A stretch of 64,000 nt of DNA from Burkholderia cenocepacia (GCF_900446215.1 NZ_UAQZ01000001.1:248001-312000), one strand, 5' to 3'; numbered from the stretch's first letter, positions 9,392 to 19,906 are shown. Notes: generated by a model from the letters alone, not told the origin. Numbers and translations: made by a program.

Positions 9392-10375
9392 TCACGGATA
9401 CGACACGTAGACGTCGGCCAGCAGGTCGGCGGCATCCGGCAGCGGCGCCGCCTTCGCCTGCGCGACCGCGTCGTCGATCAGCGCCTTCACCTGTGCGTCG
9501 ACCGCGCGCAGGTCGTCGGTCGTCAGCGCTTCGGCGCGCACGACGCGCGTTTCGAAATGCTTCAGGCAATCCTTCTCGTCGCGCAGCTTCTGCACTTCGC
9601 CCGGCGCCCGGTAGGTTTGCGCATCGCCCTCGAAGTGGCCGAAATAGCGCGTGAACTTCACCTCGACGAGCGTCGGGCCGCCGCCGTTGCGCGCACGCTC
9701 GACGGCCTCGCCGAGCGCCTCGTGCACCGCGAAGAAGTCGAAGCCGTCGACGATCACGCCCGGCATCCCGAACCCGTTCGCGCGATCGGCGATGTTGTCG
9801 GTCGCGACCGACCAGCTCGACGACGTCGCTTCCGCATAGCCGTTGTTTTCGGCGACGAAGATCGCGGGCAGCCGCCACACCGACGCGAGGTTCATCGATT
9901 CGAAGATCACGCCCTGGTTCGACGCGCCGTCGCCGAAGAAGCACACGCCGACGCCGCCCGTCTTCTTGTGCTTGGCCGCGAGCGCCGCGCCGCACACGAG
10001 CGGGCCGCCCGCGCCGACGATCCCGTTCGCGCCGAGCATCCCCATCGACAGGTCGGCGATGTGCATCGAGCCGCCCTTGCCGTGGCAGACGCCGGTCTTC
10101 TTGCCGTAGATCTCGGCCATCATCCCGTGCACGTCGACGCCCTTCGCGATGCAATGGCCGTGGCCGCGGTGCGTGGTGGCCACGTAGTCGTCGAGGCCGA
10201 GATGCAGCATCGTGCCGACGGCGGACGCCTCCTCGCCCGCATACAGGTGAACGAAGCCGGGTATCTCGCCGGTCGCGAATTCGACGTGCAGGCGCTCCTC
10301 GAATTCGCGGATCGTGCGCATCAGCCGATAGGCGTCCAGCAGCGTGTCCCTGCTGAGCTGTGTCGAAGCGGTCAT
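9392..10375 (-). CDS. acoA: Acetoin dehydrogenase E1 component, alpha subunit
   Basis: This 327-residue E1-alpha protein has the thiamine diphosphate motif beginning with GDG at residues 148-150 and ending with the Asn pair 177-178, the usual spacing of about 30. The GHG at 71-73 and the glycine-rich GKGGSMH near 99-105 are also typical. It works with AcoB. The ATG at 10375 matches the natural family N-terminus (TRDTLLDAYRLMRTIREFEE-like), and an open frame continues upstream without meaning. An SDR gene precedes it by 77 bp. No dihydrolipoamide dehydrogenase gene is present in the cluster, so the E3 must come from elsewhere. Confidence 0.94.
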   Translation of the reverse strand: MTASTQLSRDTLLDAYRLMRTIREFEERLHVEFATGEIPGFVHLYAGEEASAVGTMLHLGLDDYVATTHRGHGHCIAKGVDVHGMMAEIYGKKTGVCHGKGGSMHIADLSMGMLGANGIVGAGGPLVCGAALAAKHKKTGGVGVCFFGDGASNQGVIFESMNLASVWRLPAIFVAENNGYAEATSSSWSVATDNIADRANGFGMPGVIVDGFDFFAVHEALGEAVERARNGGGPTLVEVKFTRYFGHFEGDAQTYRAPGEVQKLRDEKDCLKHFETRVVRAEALTTDDLRAVDAQVKALIDDAVAQAKAAPLPDAADLLADVYVSYP

Positions 10376-10452
10376 GTGTGTCTCCTGGGTGGGTCTGACT
10401 GCGAATGCCGCCCCGGCCATGCCGTGGCAGCGGATTGCACGGCCTGCGGCCG

Positions 10453-11229
10453 TCAGTGGAACGTGAAGCCGCCGTCGACGTTCACGGCCTGGCCCGTCAC
10501 GTTGTCCATCGTCGCGAAGAACAGCGCGAGCCGGCCCATGTCCTCCGGCGTCTGCGCTCGGCCCTGCGGAATCAGCGTCAACTGGTGCCGCTGCCACGAC
10601 TGCTCGACCGATTCGCCGTCGGTCTTCCATTCGTCGGACAGCCGGTCCCACATGTAGGTACGGACGATGCCGGGGCAGATCGCGTTGACGGTCACGCCGT
10701 CGCGCGCGAGTTCCTTCGCCAGCGCGTTGGTGAAGCCCACGACCGCGAATTTCGATGCGCTGTAATGCGCGAGATTCGGAAAGCCTTCCTTGCCCGCGAT
10801 CGACGCGACGTTGATGATCCGGCCGCGCCCCTGCGCCTTCAGGTGGGCAAGCGCCGCCCGGCAGCCGAGGAACGTGCCCTTCGCGTTCACGTTCATCACG
10901 AAATCCCAGTCGCGCTCGGTCAGCTCGGCGACCGGATGAATGCTGATCACGCCCGCGCAGTTCACGAGGATGTCGAGCCCGCCGAGGTCGGCGAGCGCCT
11001 GCGCGACCATCGCGTCGACCTGCGCGGCCTGCGTGACGTCGACCTTCGCGATCGCCGCGCGGCGGCCGAGCGCACGCACCTCGCGCGCGGTGGCGTCGAG
11101 CGCGTCGTCGAGCAGGTCGGCCAGCAGGATGTTGGCGCCGGCGCCGGCGAGCGTCAGCGCGATGCCACGGCCGATGCCGCGCGCGCCGCCGGTGACGATG
11201 GCGACCTGTCCTTCGAGAGGGGCTGTCAT
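10453..11229 (-). CDS. SDR oxidoreductase of the aco operon, probable acetoin/butanediol dehydrogenase
   Basis: This 258-residue classical short-chain dehydrogenase has the cofactor motif TGGARGIG at 13-20, NCAG at 90-93, catalytic Ser143 and the Tyr156-x-x-x-Lys160 pair in YSASK. It is preceded by acoX and followed by acoA on the same strand. Conversion of 2,3-butanediol to acetoin (or the reverse) is the obvious role in this context, but SDR sequences alone do not fix the substrate. A role as a generic 3-oxoacyl or glucose dehydrogenase is the alternative. The ATG at 11229 begins 16 residues ahead of the glycine motif, as usual. The gene lies 59 bp downstream of acoX. Confidence 0.88.
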   Translation of the reverse strand: MTAPLEGQVAIVTGGARGIGRGIALTLAGAGANILLADLLDDALDATAREVRALGRRAAIAKVDVTQAAQVDAMVAQALADLGGLDILVNCAGVISIHPVAELTERDWDFVMNVNAKGTFLGCRAALAHLKAQGRGRIINVASIAGKEGFPNLAHYSASKFAVVGFTNALAKELARDGVTVNAICPGIVRTYMWDRLSDEWKTDGESVEQSWQRHQLTLIPQGRAQTPEDMGRLALFFATMDNVTGQAVNVDGGFTFH

Positions 11230-11288
11230 GGCGATGTCTCCTTGTTGATCGTGATGGATGGCGAAATGCCGTTGCGTACCGCGAAGCG

Positions 11289-12347
11289 TCAGTCGTGCCA
11301 TGCACCGGCGTCGCGCAGCAGTTGCCGCGACGATGCGTAGCGCAGCGTGCGGCCGACGTCGACCGTCAACGGTCCGCGCCAGTCGAGCGCAATCTCGTAG
11401 CGATCGCCGCGCGCGACCTCGATCTCGCGCTCGCCGTCGAACGCGAGCGTGCCGCGCTCGAACGGAATCGCGTGCCACGAACCCGGTTCGAGCCGCTCGC
11501 AACTGCGCATCACGACGCGGTCGACGCGCCCCGGCGCGATCGGCGCGACGAGCGGCGTGCCGGCCGTCTTGCCGGCTTCCGCGAAGCGCATCGCGAGCCC
11601 GTGCGGCGCGCTGCGTTCAAGCGGCGCCCATGCGCCGCCGAGCGCGGACAGGCCGATGCCGTCCGGTTCCGCGAACGTCAGGTAGAGCGAATCGATGTCG
11701 TCGGAGCCGGAAATCGCGCGTGCGCCGATGAAGCGTTGCCGCGCGGCGCACACGTCGACGAGCGCGATCTCCTCGCGCCCCGGCTGCGCGCCCGCGACGC
11801 AGCGCACGACGAGCCGCTTGTTGCGCACGAACGCGACCTCGGCCGGCACGGCGCCGGTTGCAGCAAGCCCGGCCGCGACGCCGGCGACGGTCGCCTCGCG
11901 ATGTTCGGGAAACGCGTTGTTGGTGCCGGTGGACAGCGCGACGAGCGGCGTCGCGCCGCAATGCGCGGCCACCGCGCGATGGGTGCCGTCGCCGCCGAGC
12001 ACGACGATCAGCGACACTTCCATCCGGTGCAGATAGGCCGCGCCGGCTTGCGTGTCGGCGACGGTATCGGTGATCGGCAGGTCGACGAATTCGACCTCGG
12101 GCCAGCGCTCGTGCGGCGCGACCGCGCGATGCGTGTCGATCGCGCGCAGCAGCAGCGTCGCGATGCCCGTGCGGTCGCGCAGCGTCAGCACGCGCTCGAC
12201 GCCCATCGCGCCAAGGCCGGCCAGGAGGCGCACGATCATGTTCGCCTTCTCCGCGGTCGGGAACACGGATGCATGCGTCGTGAGGCGGCGGATGTCGCGC
12301 CCCGATGCGGGGTTCGCGATCACACCGACGGTAACGGGCGTCGTCAC
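11289..12347 (-). CDS. acoX: AcoX, NAD kinase-like protein of acetoin catabolism
   Basis: This 352-residue protein starts with VTVGVIANPASGRDIRR and has the GGDGTHR nucleotide-binding motif at 118-124 (NAD kinase/diacylglycerol kinase superfamily). These features define AcoX, a conserved member of aco operons whose biochemical role is still unsettled. The GTG at 12347 was chosen because a GGAGA ribosome binding site sits 7 nt upstream and the conserved region starts 5 residues in. Upstream in-frame ATGs at 12383 and 12404 would add a Pro/Arg-rich stretch. It is the first gene of the operon behind the sigma-54 promoter at 12481-12495. Confidence 0.88.
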   Translation of the reverse strand: MTTPVTVGVIANPASGRDIRRLTTHASVFPTAEKANMIVRLLAGLGAMGVERVLTLRDRTGIATLLLRAIDTHRAVAPHERWPEVEFVDLPITDTVADTQAGAAYLHRMEVSLIVVLGGDGTHRAVAAHCGATPLVALSTGTNNAFPEHREATVAGVAAGLAATGAVPAEVAFVRNKRLVVRCVAGAQPGREEIALVDVCAARQRFIGARAISGSDDIDSLYLTFAEPDGIGLSALGGAWAPLERSAPHGLAMRFAEAGKTAGTPLVAPIAPGRVDRVVMRSCERLEPGSWHAIPFERGTLAFDGEREIEVARGDRYEIALDWRGPLTVDVGRTLRYASSRQLLRDAGAWHD

Positions 12348-12480
12348 GGGTTTGTCTCCATCCAGTCGGCGGGGCCGGCGCATTGGCGCGTGCGTCGGCT
12401 CCACCTGTTTCGTCCGCTGCCATCGACGGGCGGCGGATCGTCGTCGCCGACACGATCGCGCCGGCTTGCCCGTGATCTCT

Positions 12481-12495
12481 GCAAGCGGCGTGCCA
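12481..12495 (-). promoter_or_regulatory. Sigma-54 (-24/-12) promoter of the aco operon
   Basis: Read on the minus strand, the site is TGGCACG-N4-TTGC followed by A, an exact match to the consensus for RpoN. GG and GC fall at -24 and -12. Transcription would start near 12470, leaving a leader of about 120 nt before acoX. This agrees with the GAFTGA-containing activator encoded divergently. Confidence 0.88.
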
Positions 12496-12602
12496 TCGTG
12501 CGTGCGATAGCCGTGAAACCCGCGTGCACGCTGGCGTGGCGGGTGAGTGCGTGTTCCGGATGGGCGGCCGGGACGACGCCGCGCGCGGCGAATTCATCGG
12601 TG

Positions 12603-12610
12603 CGTCTCAC
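12603..12610. promoter_or_regulatory. Possible AcoR half-site
   Basis: CGTCTCAC here is identical to one arm of the perfect inverted repeat at 12775-12792. No matching opposite arm is nearby. It would lie roughly 135 bp upstream of the predicted aco transcription start. Confidence 0.35.
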
Positions 12611-12742
12611 GTCGTCGATACGTCGACGCGATCGTCGCGGCCCCCGCGCAAGCCCGGCGTTCCGCCCGCAAACCCCTGCATTTGCGCGGCGTCACGCAGG
12701 CGATGCGTGGCCGGACCAGCGCCGCACGCCGCGCACGCGGCC

Positions 12743-12792
12743 GTCTCAACTGCGCGAGACATGGCGCGGTACCGGTGAGACGACCGTCTCAC
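12743..12792. promoter_or_regulatory. Candidate AcoR upstream activating sequences
   Basis: Two inverted repeats share a GTCTC/GAGAC core. One is GTCTC-N8-GAGAC (12743-12747 and 12756-12760). The other is the perfect palindrome GTGAGACG-AC-CGTCTCAC (12775-12792). They lie about 280-320 bp upstream of the predicted sigma-54 start and 92-140 bp upstream of acoR. Enhancer binding proteins commonly bind such paired distal sites, and the same sites could autoregulate acoR. The rest of the 536-bp intergenic region shows no gene. Confidence 0.6.
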
Positions 12793-12883
12793 GCGCGCCG
12801 CGTGCTGCGATGCAATGTGATCTGCCGGAACGGATGTGCTACAAGAACAGCGACATTCCCGCCGTACGGAACCGGAGCCGACC

Positions 12884-14803
12884 ATGCCCTACGCCGTCCC
12901 CCAGGCCCAGCACGCCGACCGTGTCCTCGGCGCGCTCGCCGGGCGCCTGCCCGCGCCGGCCGATTCCGCGCGCCTCGTGTCGTCGTGGCAACGATCGCTG
13001 GAGCGCTACCGTCTCGACCCCGCTTCGTCGATCGGCCCGCGCGTGCTGACCGCGGCCGAACTGCGCGAAGTGCGCGACAAGGAGGAAGCCTTCCTGCGCG
13101 CGTCGGGCCAGTGCCTGACGCGGCTGCACGACATGATCCGCGTCGCCGACTACTGCGTGATGCTGACCGACGCGCACGGCGTGACGATCGACTACCGGAT
13201 CGACCGCGAACGCCGCAACGACTTCCGTCACGCGGGGCTGCACATCGGCTCGTGCTGGTCGGAAAGCGAGGAAGGAACCTGCGGCGTCGCGAGCGTGCTG
13301 ACCGATCTCGCGCCGATCACCGTGCACAAGACCGATCACTTTCGCGCGGCGTTCACGACGCTCACGTGCAGCGCGGCGCCGATCTTCTCGCCGGGCGGCG
13401 AACTGATCGGCGTGCTCGACGCGTCGGCCGTGCATTCGCCCGACGGCCGCGACAGCCAGCGCCTCGTCTACCAGCTCGTACGACAGAGCGCGGCGTTGAT
13501 CGAGGACGGCTACTTCGTGCACAGCACCGCGCAGCACTGGATATTGTTCGGGCATCCGAATCGTCACTACGTCGAGGCGCAACCGGAGTGGCTGATCGCG
13601 TTCGACGAATGCGGCAACATCGTCGCCGCGAACCGGCACGCGCGCGACGCGCTGCCGGCGCTGCGCGAGCCGCGTCATATCGACGAGATCTTCGACGCGA
13701 CCGAGATGCCGCTGCGCGACGCCGCGCGGCTCGATGCGATCGTCGCGCTGCGGCTGCGCGCGACCGGCGCGCCGCTCTACGCGCGGCTGCGTGCGCCGCT
13801 ACGGCGCACCGGCCGCGAGCCCGGCGCGGCATCGCGCCGCCCGGGCAGCGCCGCGCCGCGTCACGTCGGCGCGCTGACGCCGTTCCTGCACAGCAGCGAC
13901 CCGCGCATCGCGCAACAGGCCGAACTCGCGCTGCGCGTCGCGAGCAAGCGGCTGCCGATTCTCGTGCTCGGCGAGACCGGCGCCGGCAAGGAAGTATTCG
14001 CGCGCGCGATCCATGACGCCGGCGCGCGGCGCGCGCGGCCGTTCGTCGCCGTCAACTGCGGCGCGCTGCCCGAAGCGCTGATCGAGAGCGAACTGTTCGG
14101 TTACGCGGCCGGCGCATTCACCGGCGCACGCAAGCACGGCGCGCGCGGCAAGATCGCGCTCGCCGACGGCGGCACGCTGTTTCTCGATGAAATCGGCGAC
14201 ATGCCGCTCGCGCTGCAGACGCGCCTGTTGCGCGTGCTGGCCGACGGCGAGGTCGTGCCGCTCGGCAGCGATACGCCCGTGCGCGTCGATCTCGACGTGA
14301 TCTGCGCGACGCACCGCGATCTCGCGCGGATGGTGGCCGACGGCACGTTCCGCGAGGATCTGTACTACCGGTTGAGCGGCGCGACGTTCGACCTGCCGCC
14401 GCTGCGCGAACGCGCGGACGTGCGCGACGTGATCGCCGCCGTGTTCGCCGAGGAAGCGCAGGCGACCGGCCACGTGCTCACGCTCGACGCGACGCTCGCC
14501 GAACAGCTCGCCGCCTACCCATGGCCGGGCAACGTGCGGCAACTGCGCAACGTGCTGCGCTATGCGTGCGCGGTGTGCGACGCCGCGCGCGTGACGCGGC
14601 GCGACCTGCCGGCCGACCTCGCCGCGCAACTCGGCGGCGCGCCGGCAGGCGCGCTGCCCGACGATGAACGCAGCCGCATCGTCGCCGCGCTCACCGCGCA
14701 TCACTGGCGGCCCGACGCGGCCGCCCGGGCGCTCGGCATCTCGCGCGCGACGCTGTACCGGCGCATCGCGAAGCACCGGATCGTCGCGCCGCACCGCGCG
14801 TGA
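12884..14803 (+). CDS. acoR: AcoR, sigma-54-dependent activator of acetoin catabolism
   Basis: This 640-residue enhancer binding protein has a GAF-type sensor (about 75-210) and a PAS-like segment (about 225-300). A basic Pro/Ala linker follows, then an AAA+ core with Walker A GETGAGK at 363-369, the sigma-54 contact loop GAFTGA at 410-415 and Walker B FLDEIGDM near 433-440. A Fis-type helix-turn-helix sits at the C-terminus (about 605-632, ALGISRATLYRRI). AcoR is known to activate acetoin operons with sigma-54. The ATG at 12884 has a GGAG site 7 nt upstream and was preferred to the in-frame ATG at 12836. The gene is divergent from acoX across a 536-bp regulatory region. Confidence 0.95.
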   Translation: MPYAVPQAQHADRVLGALAGRLPAPADSARLVSSWQRSLERYRLDPASSIGPRVLTAAELREVRDKEEAFLRASGQCLTRLHDMIRVADYCVMLTDAHGVTIDYRIDRERRNDFRHAGLHIGSCWSESEEGTCGVASVLTDLAPITVHKTDHFRAAFTTLTCSAAPIFSPGGELIGVLDASAVHSPDGRDSQRLVYQLVRQSAALIEDGYFVHSTAQHWILFGHPNRHYVEAQPEWLIAFDECGNIVAANRHARDALPALREPRHIDEIFDATEMPLRDAARLDAIVALRLRATGAPLYARLRAPLRRTGREPGAASRRPGSAAPRHVGALTPFLHSSDPRIAQQAELALRVASKRLPILVLGETGAGKEVFARAIHDAGARRARPFVAVNCGALPEALIESELFGYAAGAFTGARKHGARGKIALADGGTLFLDEIGDMPLALQTRLLRVLADGEVVPLGSDTPVRVDLDVICATHRDLARMVADGTFREDLYYRLSGATFDLPPLRERADVRDVIAAVFAEEAQATGHVLTLDATLAEQLAAYPWPGNVRQLRNVLRYACAVCDAARVTRRDLPADLAAQLGGAPAGALPDDERSRIVAALTAHHWRPDAAARALGISRATLYRRIAKHRIVAPHRA

Positions 14804-14822
14804 CGCACCGGCGCACGCGCCG

Positions 14823-15257
14823 TCATGCGGGCTGCCCGGCCGCTTCGTTCGCGTCGTCCGCCACGCCGGCCGCTGCGTCGCGCCGCGTGAACACCTCGTG
14901 CGCGGCGAACAGCGCGTTGAGCGCAGCCGGCATCCCCGCATACACGGCCATCTGCATGAACACCTCGACGATCTCGTCGCGCGTGCAGCCGACGTTCAGC
15001 GCGGCCTCGATATGCACCTTCAGTTGCGGCTGTGCGTTGCCGAGCGCGGCCAGCGCCGCGATCGTCGCGATTTCGCGCGCCTTCAGGTCGAGCTGCGGCC
15101 GGCTGTAGATGTCGCCGAAGCTGAATTCGACCAGCAGCCGCCCGAAGTCCGGTGCGATCGGCGCAAGCGCCGCGATCACGCGCTCGCCCGCTTCGCCGTC
15201 GATTTCCTTCAGCTTGTTCCAGCCGCGCGTGTAGCGATCCTCAACGAGTCGTTCCAT
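14823..15257 (-). CDS. Carboxymuconolactone decarboxylase-family protein
   Basis: This 144-residue helical protein has the CMD core, including VHIEAALNVGCTRDEIVEVF at residues 81-100 and AVYAGMPAALNAL following it. It holds a single cysteine (C91) in place of the Cys-x-x-Cys of AhpD, so it is not an obvious peroxidase and resembles the gamma-carboxymuconolactone decarboxylase-like stand-alone proteins. Its start overlaps the 3' end of the MerR gene by 17 bp, so the two are cotranscribed and the regulator probably controls both. Function is unknown. Oxidative or electrophile stress is a guess from the MerR partner. The tail after residue 125 is low-complexity Ala/Asp. Confidence 0.85.
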   Translation of the reverse strand: MERLVEDRYTRGWNKLKEIDGEAGERVIAALAPIAPDFGRLLVEFSFGDIYSRPQLDLKAREIATIAALAALGNAQPQLKVHIEAALNVGCTRDEIVEVFMQMAVYAGMPAALNALFAAHEVFTRRDAAAGVADDANEAAGQPA

Positions 15258-15702
15258 CGTGTCCGTCCTGTTCCGGTAAAGAGTGAGAAGGATTCGCCCG
15301 TCGTTCCATTTCCCGTTCCTGCGCCTCGTAGTACGCGATCTTGTCGCCGATCGCGTCGAGGCTCGCCTGCAGCTCCGCGATATGCGCGCGCACCGCGTCG
15401 CGATGCGCGACCAGCAAGTCGCGCCGCGCGCCGAACGTCGACTCGCCCTGCTCGCGCAGCACCGCGAACGCCTGCATCTGCGCGATCGGCATGCCGGTCG
15501 CCTTCAGGCGCATCACGAAAGCCAGCCAGTCAAGGTCGGCCGGCGCATAGAGCCGGTGCCCGGCCGCCGTGCGCGAGATCGCGCGCAGCAGCCCGGCCTG
15601 CTCGTAATACCGCAACGTATGCGTCGACACGCCCGTCAGTTCGGCGACTTGCCCGATCGTCAGCGGACCGGCGGCGGAGGGTTGGGATACGGTTTTCGAC
15701 AT
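15241..15702 (-). CDS. MerR-family transcriptional regulator (NmlR/AdhR-like)
   Basis: This 153-residue protein has the MerR winged helix at residues 14-80 (TIGQVAELTGVSTHTLRYYE, then GHRLY). A dimerisation coiled coil (about 95-133) follows, then a short polar tail. No metal-binding cysteines are present, so it is not a metal sensor of the MerR/CueR type. NmlR/AdhR-type regulators of aldehyde or electrophile stress have this form. Its own promoter carries a typical 19-bp-spacer MerR operator (15713-15743), which suggests autoregulation of the MerR-CMD pair. The ATG at 15702 lies only about 11 nt from the -10 box, so the leader would be nearly absent. Confidence 0.9.
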   Translation of the reverse strand: MSKTVSQPSAAGPLTIGQVAELTGVSTHTLRYYEQAGLLRAISRTAAGHRLYAPADLDWLAFVMRLKATGMPIAQMQAFAVLREQGESTFGARRDLLVAHRDAVRAHIAELQASLDAIGDKIAYYEAQEREMERRANPSHSLPEQDGHDGTTR

Positions 15703-15712
15703 GGCAGGAACG

Positions 15713-15743
15713 AGGTTAGGAGTTAGAGTTCACTCTAAGTCAA
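15713..15743 (-). promoter_or_regulatory. MerR-type promoter/operator with 19-bp spacer
   Basis: On the minus strand, TTGACT (15743-15738), a 19-bp spacer and TAACCT (15718-15713) form a promoter with the over-long spacing that MerR proteins correct by DNA distortion. The perfect palindrome TTAGAGT-GA-ACTCTAA (15738-15723) lies between the boxes, as expected for a MerR dimer site. Confidence 0.85.
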
Positions 15744-15881
15744 GCCCTGTCTGACGGCCAGCGCGACGTTCTCCCGGGACACACCCTCGGACACCGTAAA
15801 GAATGGTCAAAATCGGCCCCCGGCACCGGTTTCGGCCTTTACAGCACCGCAAGCCTTCAGCAAGATTCGGTCAGCCTGTCT

Positions 15882-15910
15882 TAAAAAGGGCACGCATTTG
15901 TCCTATGCTT
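15882..15910 (+). promoter_or_regulatory. Possible promoter of the ComEA-like gene
   Basis: TTAAAA (15882-15887), a 17-bp spacer and TATGCT (15905-15910) lie about 80 bp before the start codon. The match is moderate. The 287-bp gap between the MerR start and this gene shows nothing else. Confidence 0.4.
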
Positions 15911-15989
15911 AACGGCGACGCCCGGCCACCTCGCGCGTCGTCATCCGTTGCAACAGCCATTCATCCGTCAGAACCAGGGAGCCTTTGCC

Positions 15990-16598
15990 ATGCTGAAAAA
16001 GCTGCTGATGCTGTTCGTCGCGCTATCGCTGTCGCTCGCCGCCGGCCTTGCCGCGGCCGTCGAAGTCAACACGGCTGACCAGGCCGCGCTCGAATCCGTG
16101 AAGGGGCTCGGGCCCGTGAAGTCGAAGGCGATCATCGACGAACGCACCAAGAACGGCCCGTTCAAGGACGCCGACGATCTCGCGAACCGCGTGAAGGGCC
16201 TCGGCACGAAGTCGGTCGGGCATCTCGAGGAAAACGGCCTGACGATCGGCGGCGCATCGACGCCGCCGAAGGGCGTGAAGCTGTCGAAGCCGGCCGCGAC
16301 GACGTCCGCGACCACGTCGACCACGACGTCGGCAGGCACCGCGTCGACGTCCACGACCGCGACGGCCGGCACGACGACCGCGGCGCCGGCGCCGACGGCA
16401 AGCGCACCGGAAGCGGCCGCCAAGCCGGCCAAGACCAAGCGTGCGTCGAAGAAGGAAAAAGCGGCAGCGGCGGCGGCATCCGCCGACGCGGGTGCGAGCG
16501 CACCGGCGGCCGCGTCGTCCACGAAGGCGACGAAGGGTTCGAAGAAGAAGAGCAAGAAGGACAAGGCAGCCTCCGCCGCCGCGGCGTCGGGCGCCTGA
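15990..16598 (+). CDS. ComEA-like helix-hairpin-helix protein with long low-complexity tail
   Basis: This 202-residue protein has a signal peptide (residues 1-24, LLMLFVALSLSLAAGLAAA) and then a ComEA-type double helix-hairpin-helix domain at about 25-90 (VEVNTADQAALESVKGLGPVKSKAIIDER-type core). That domain binds double-stranded DNA in the periplasm during natural transformation. Residues 95-202 are a Thr/Ser/Ala stretch followed by a Lys/Ala-rich tail with KTKRASKKEK and KGSKKKSKKDK, resembling histone-H1-like tails. ComEA proteins are usually short, so the tail is unusual and may add non-specific DNA binding. The ATG at 15990 has an AGGGAG site. Competence itself is not shown by this gene alone. 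Confidence 0.8.
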   Translation: MLKKLLMLFVALSLSLAAGLAAAVEVNTADQAALESVKGLGPVKSKAIIDERTKNGPFKDADDLANRVKGLGTKSVGHLEENGLTIGGASTPPKGVKLSKPAATTSATTSTTTSAGTASTSTTATAGTTTAAPAPTASAPEAAAKPAKTKRASKKEKAAAAAASADAGASAPAAASSTKATKGSKKKSKKDKAASAAAASGA

Positions 16599-16642
16599 TG
16601 TGCGCCGCGCGCGCGACGGCGTGCGCGCGGCATTCGTTCAAC

Positions 16643-16668
16643 GGGCGCCGTCGTCACGGCGCCCTTTT
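16643..16668 (+). terminator. Rho-independent terminator after the ComEA-like gene
   Basis: GGGCGCCGT / ACGGCGCCC (16643-16651 with 16656-16664), loop CGTC, followed by TTTT. It lies 45 bp after the stop and 19 bp before the next start. Confidence 0.8.
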
Positions 16669-16686
16669 CAGTGAAGGTGAAGAACC

Positions 16687-17118
16687 ATGGGTCTCCTCGA
16701 CATCGTTGGCGGTCTGATCGGCGGCCAGGCCGGCGGCAACTCCCAAAGCGCGCTGATCACGACCGCGCTCGAATTCATCAACAACCAGCCGGGCGGCCTG
16801 AACGGGCTGATCGAGAAGTTCAAGGCCGGCGGCGCCGGCGAGATCATCGGTTCGTGGGTCGGCACCGGCGAAAACCAGCCGATCTCGGCCGATACGCTGC
16901 AGAACGTGCTCGGCTCGGACGTCGTCGGCTCGCTCGCGAGCAAGGTCGGCATCGATCCGTCGCAGGCGTCGTCGATCCTCGCGCAGGTGCTGCCGCACGT
17001 CGTCAACGGCGCGACGCCGAACGGCGAAGTGCCGGCCGGCGGCCAGGTCGACACGTCGAACGTGCTCGGCACGCTCACGCAACTCGCCGGCATGTTCGGC
17101 GGCAACAAGCAGGCGTAA
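16687..17118 (+). CDS. YidB-family (DUF937) protein
   Basis: This 143-residue protein opens with MGLLDIVGGLIGG, then a helical region with EFINNQPGGLNGLIEKFKAGG (about 32-52) and IGSWVGTGENQPISADTLQNVLG (split around residue 65). These are hallmarks of the YidB/DUF937 family. No enzyme activity is known for the family, and no signal peptide or membrane helix is evident. A terminator precedes it and another follows at 17173, so it appears to be a single-gene unit. The role is unknown. Confidence 0.85.
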   Translation: MGLLDIVGGLIGGQAGGNSQSALITTALEFINNQPGGLNGLIEKFKAGGAGEIIGSWVGTGENQPISADTLQNVLGSDVVGSLASKVGIDPSQASSILAQVLPHVVNGATPNGEVPAGGQVDTSNVLGTLTQLAGMFGGNKQA

Positions 17119-17172
17119 GCCCGCCGCGCAGCGCGCCGACATCCCGCGCAGCGGTTTCGGTCGCTCCATATG

Positions 17173-17205
17173 CAAACACCCCGCCGAGGCGGGGTGTTTG
17201 TTTTT
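17173..17205 (+). terminator. Strong Rho-independent terminator between the YidB gene and clpB
   Basis: A 13-bp perfect stem CAAACACCCCGCC / GGCGGGGTGTTTG with a 2-nt spacer (17173-17200) is followed by TTTTT on the plus strand. It sits between convergent genes, so it may also help stop clpB transcripts, although the minus-strand U tract is poor. Confidence 0.9.
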
Positions 17206-17247
17206 GCGCGCCCGGCGCGAACCGGGCACGCTGCCGATGGCAGGCGA

Positions 17248-19845
<2,598 letters not shown>

Positions 19846-19878
19846 TTAGTCGAGACCTCCAATTTTCGATTAACACCA

Positions 19879-19906
19879 AGATGAGGATGGTTATGCGGCT
19901 TTCAAG
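19879..19906 (-). promoter_or_regulatory. Sigma-32 heat-shock promoter of clpB
   Basis: On the minus strand CTTGAAA (19906-19900), 13 bp and CCTCATCT (19886-19879) match the RpoH consensus CTTGAAA-N11-16-CCCCATnT with two mismatches. The start would be near 19871, about 26 nt before the clpB ATG. Confidence 0.8.
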
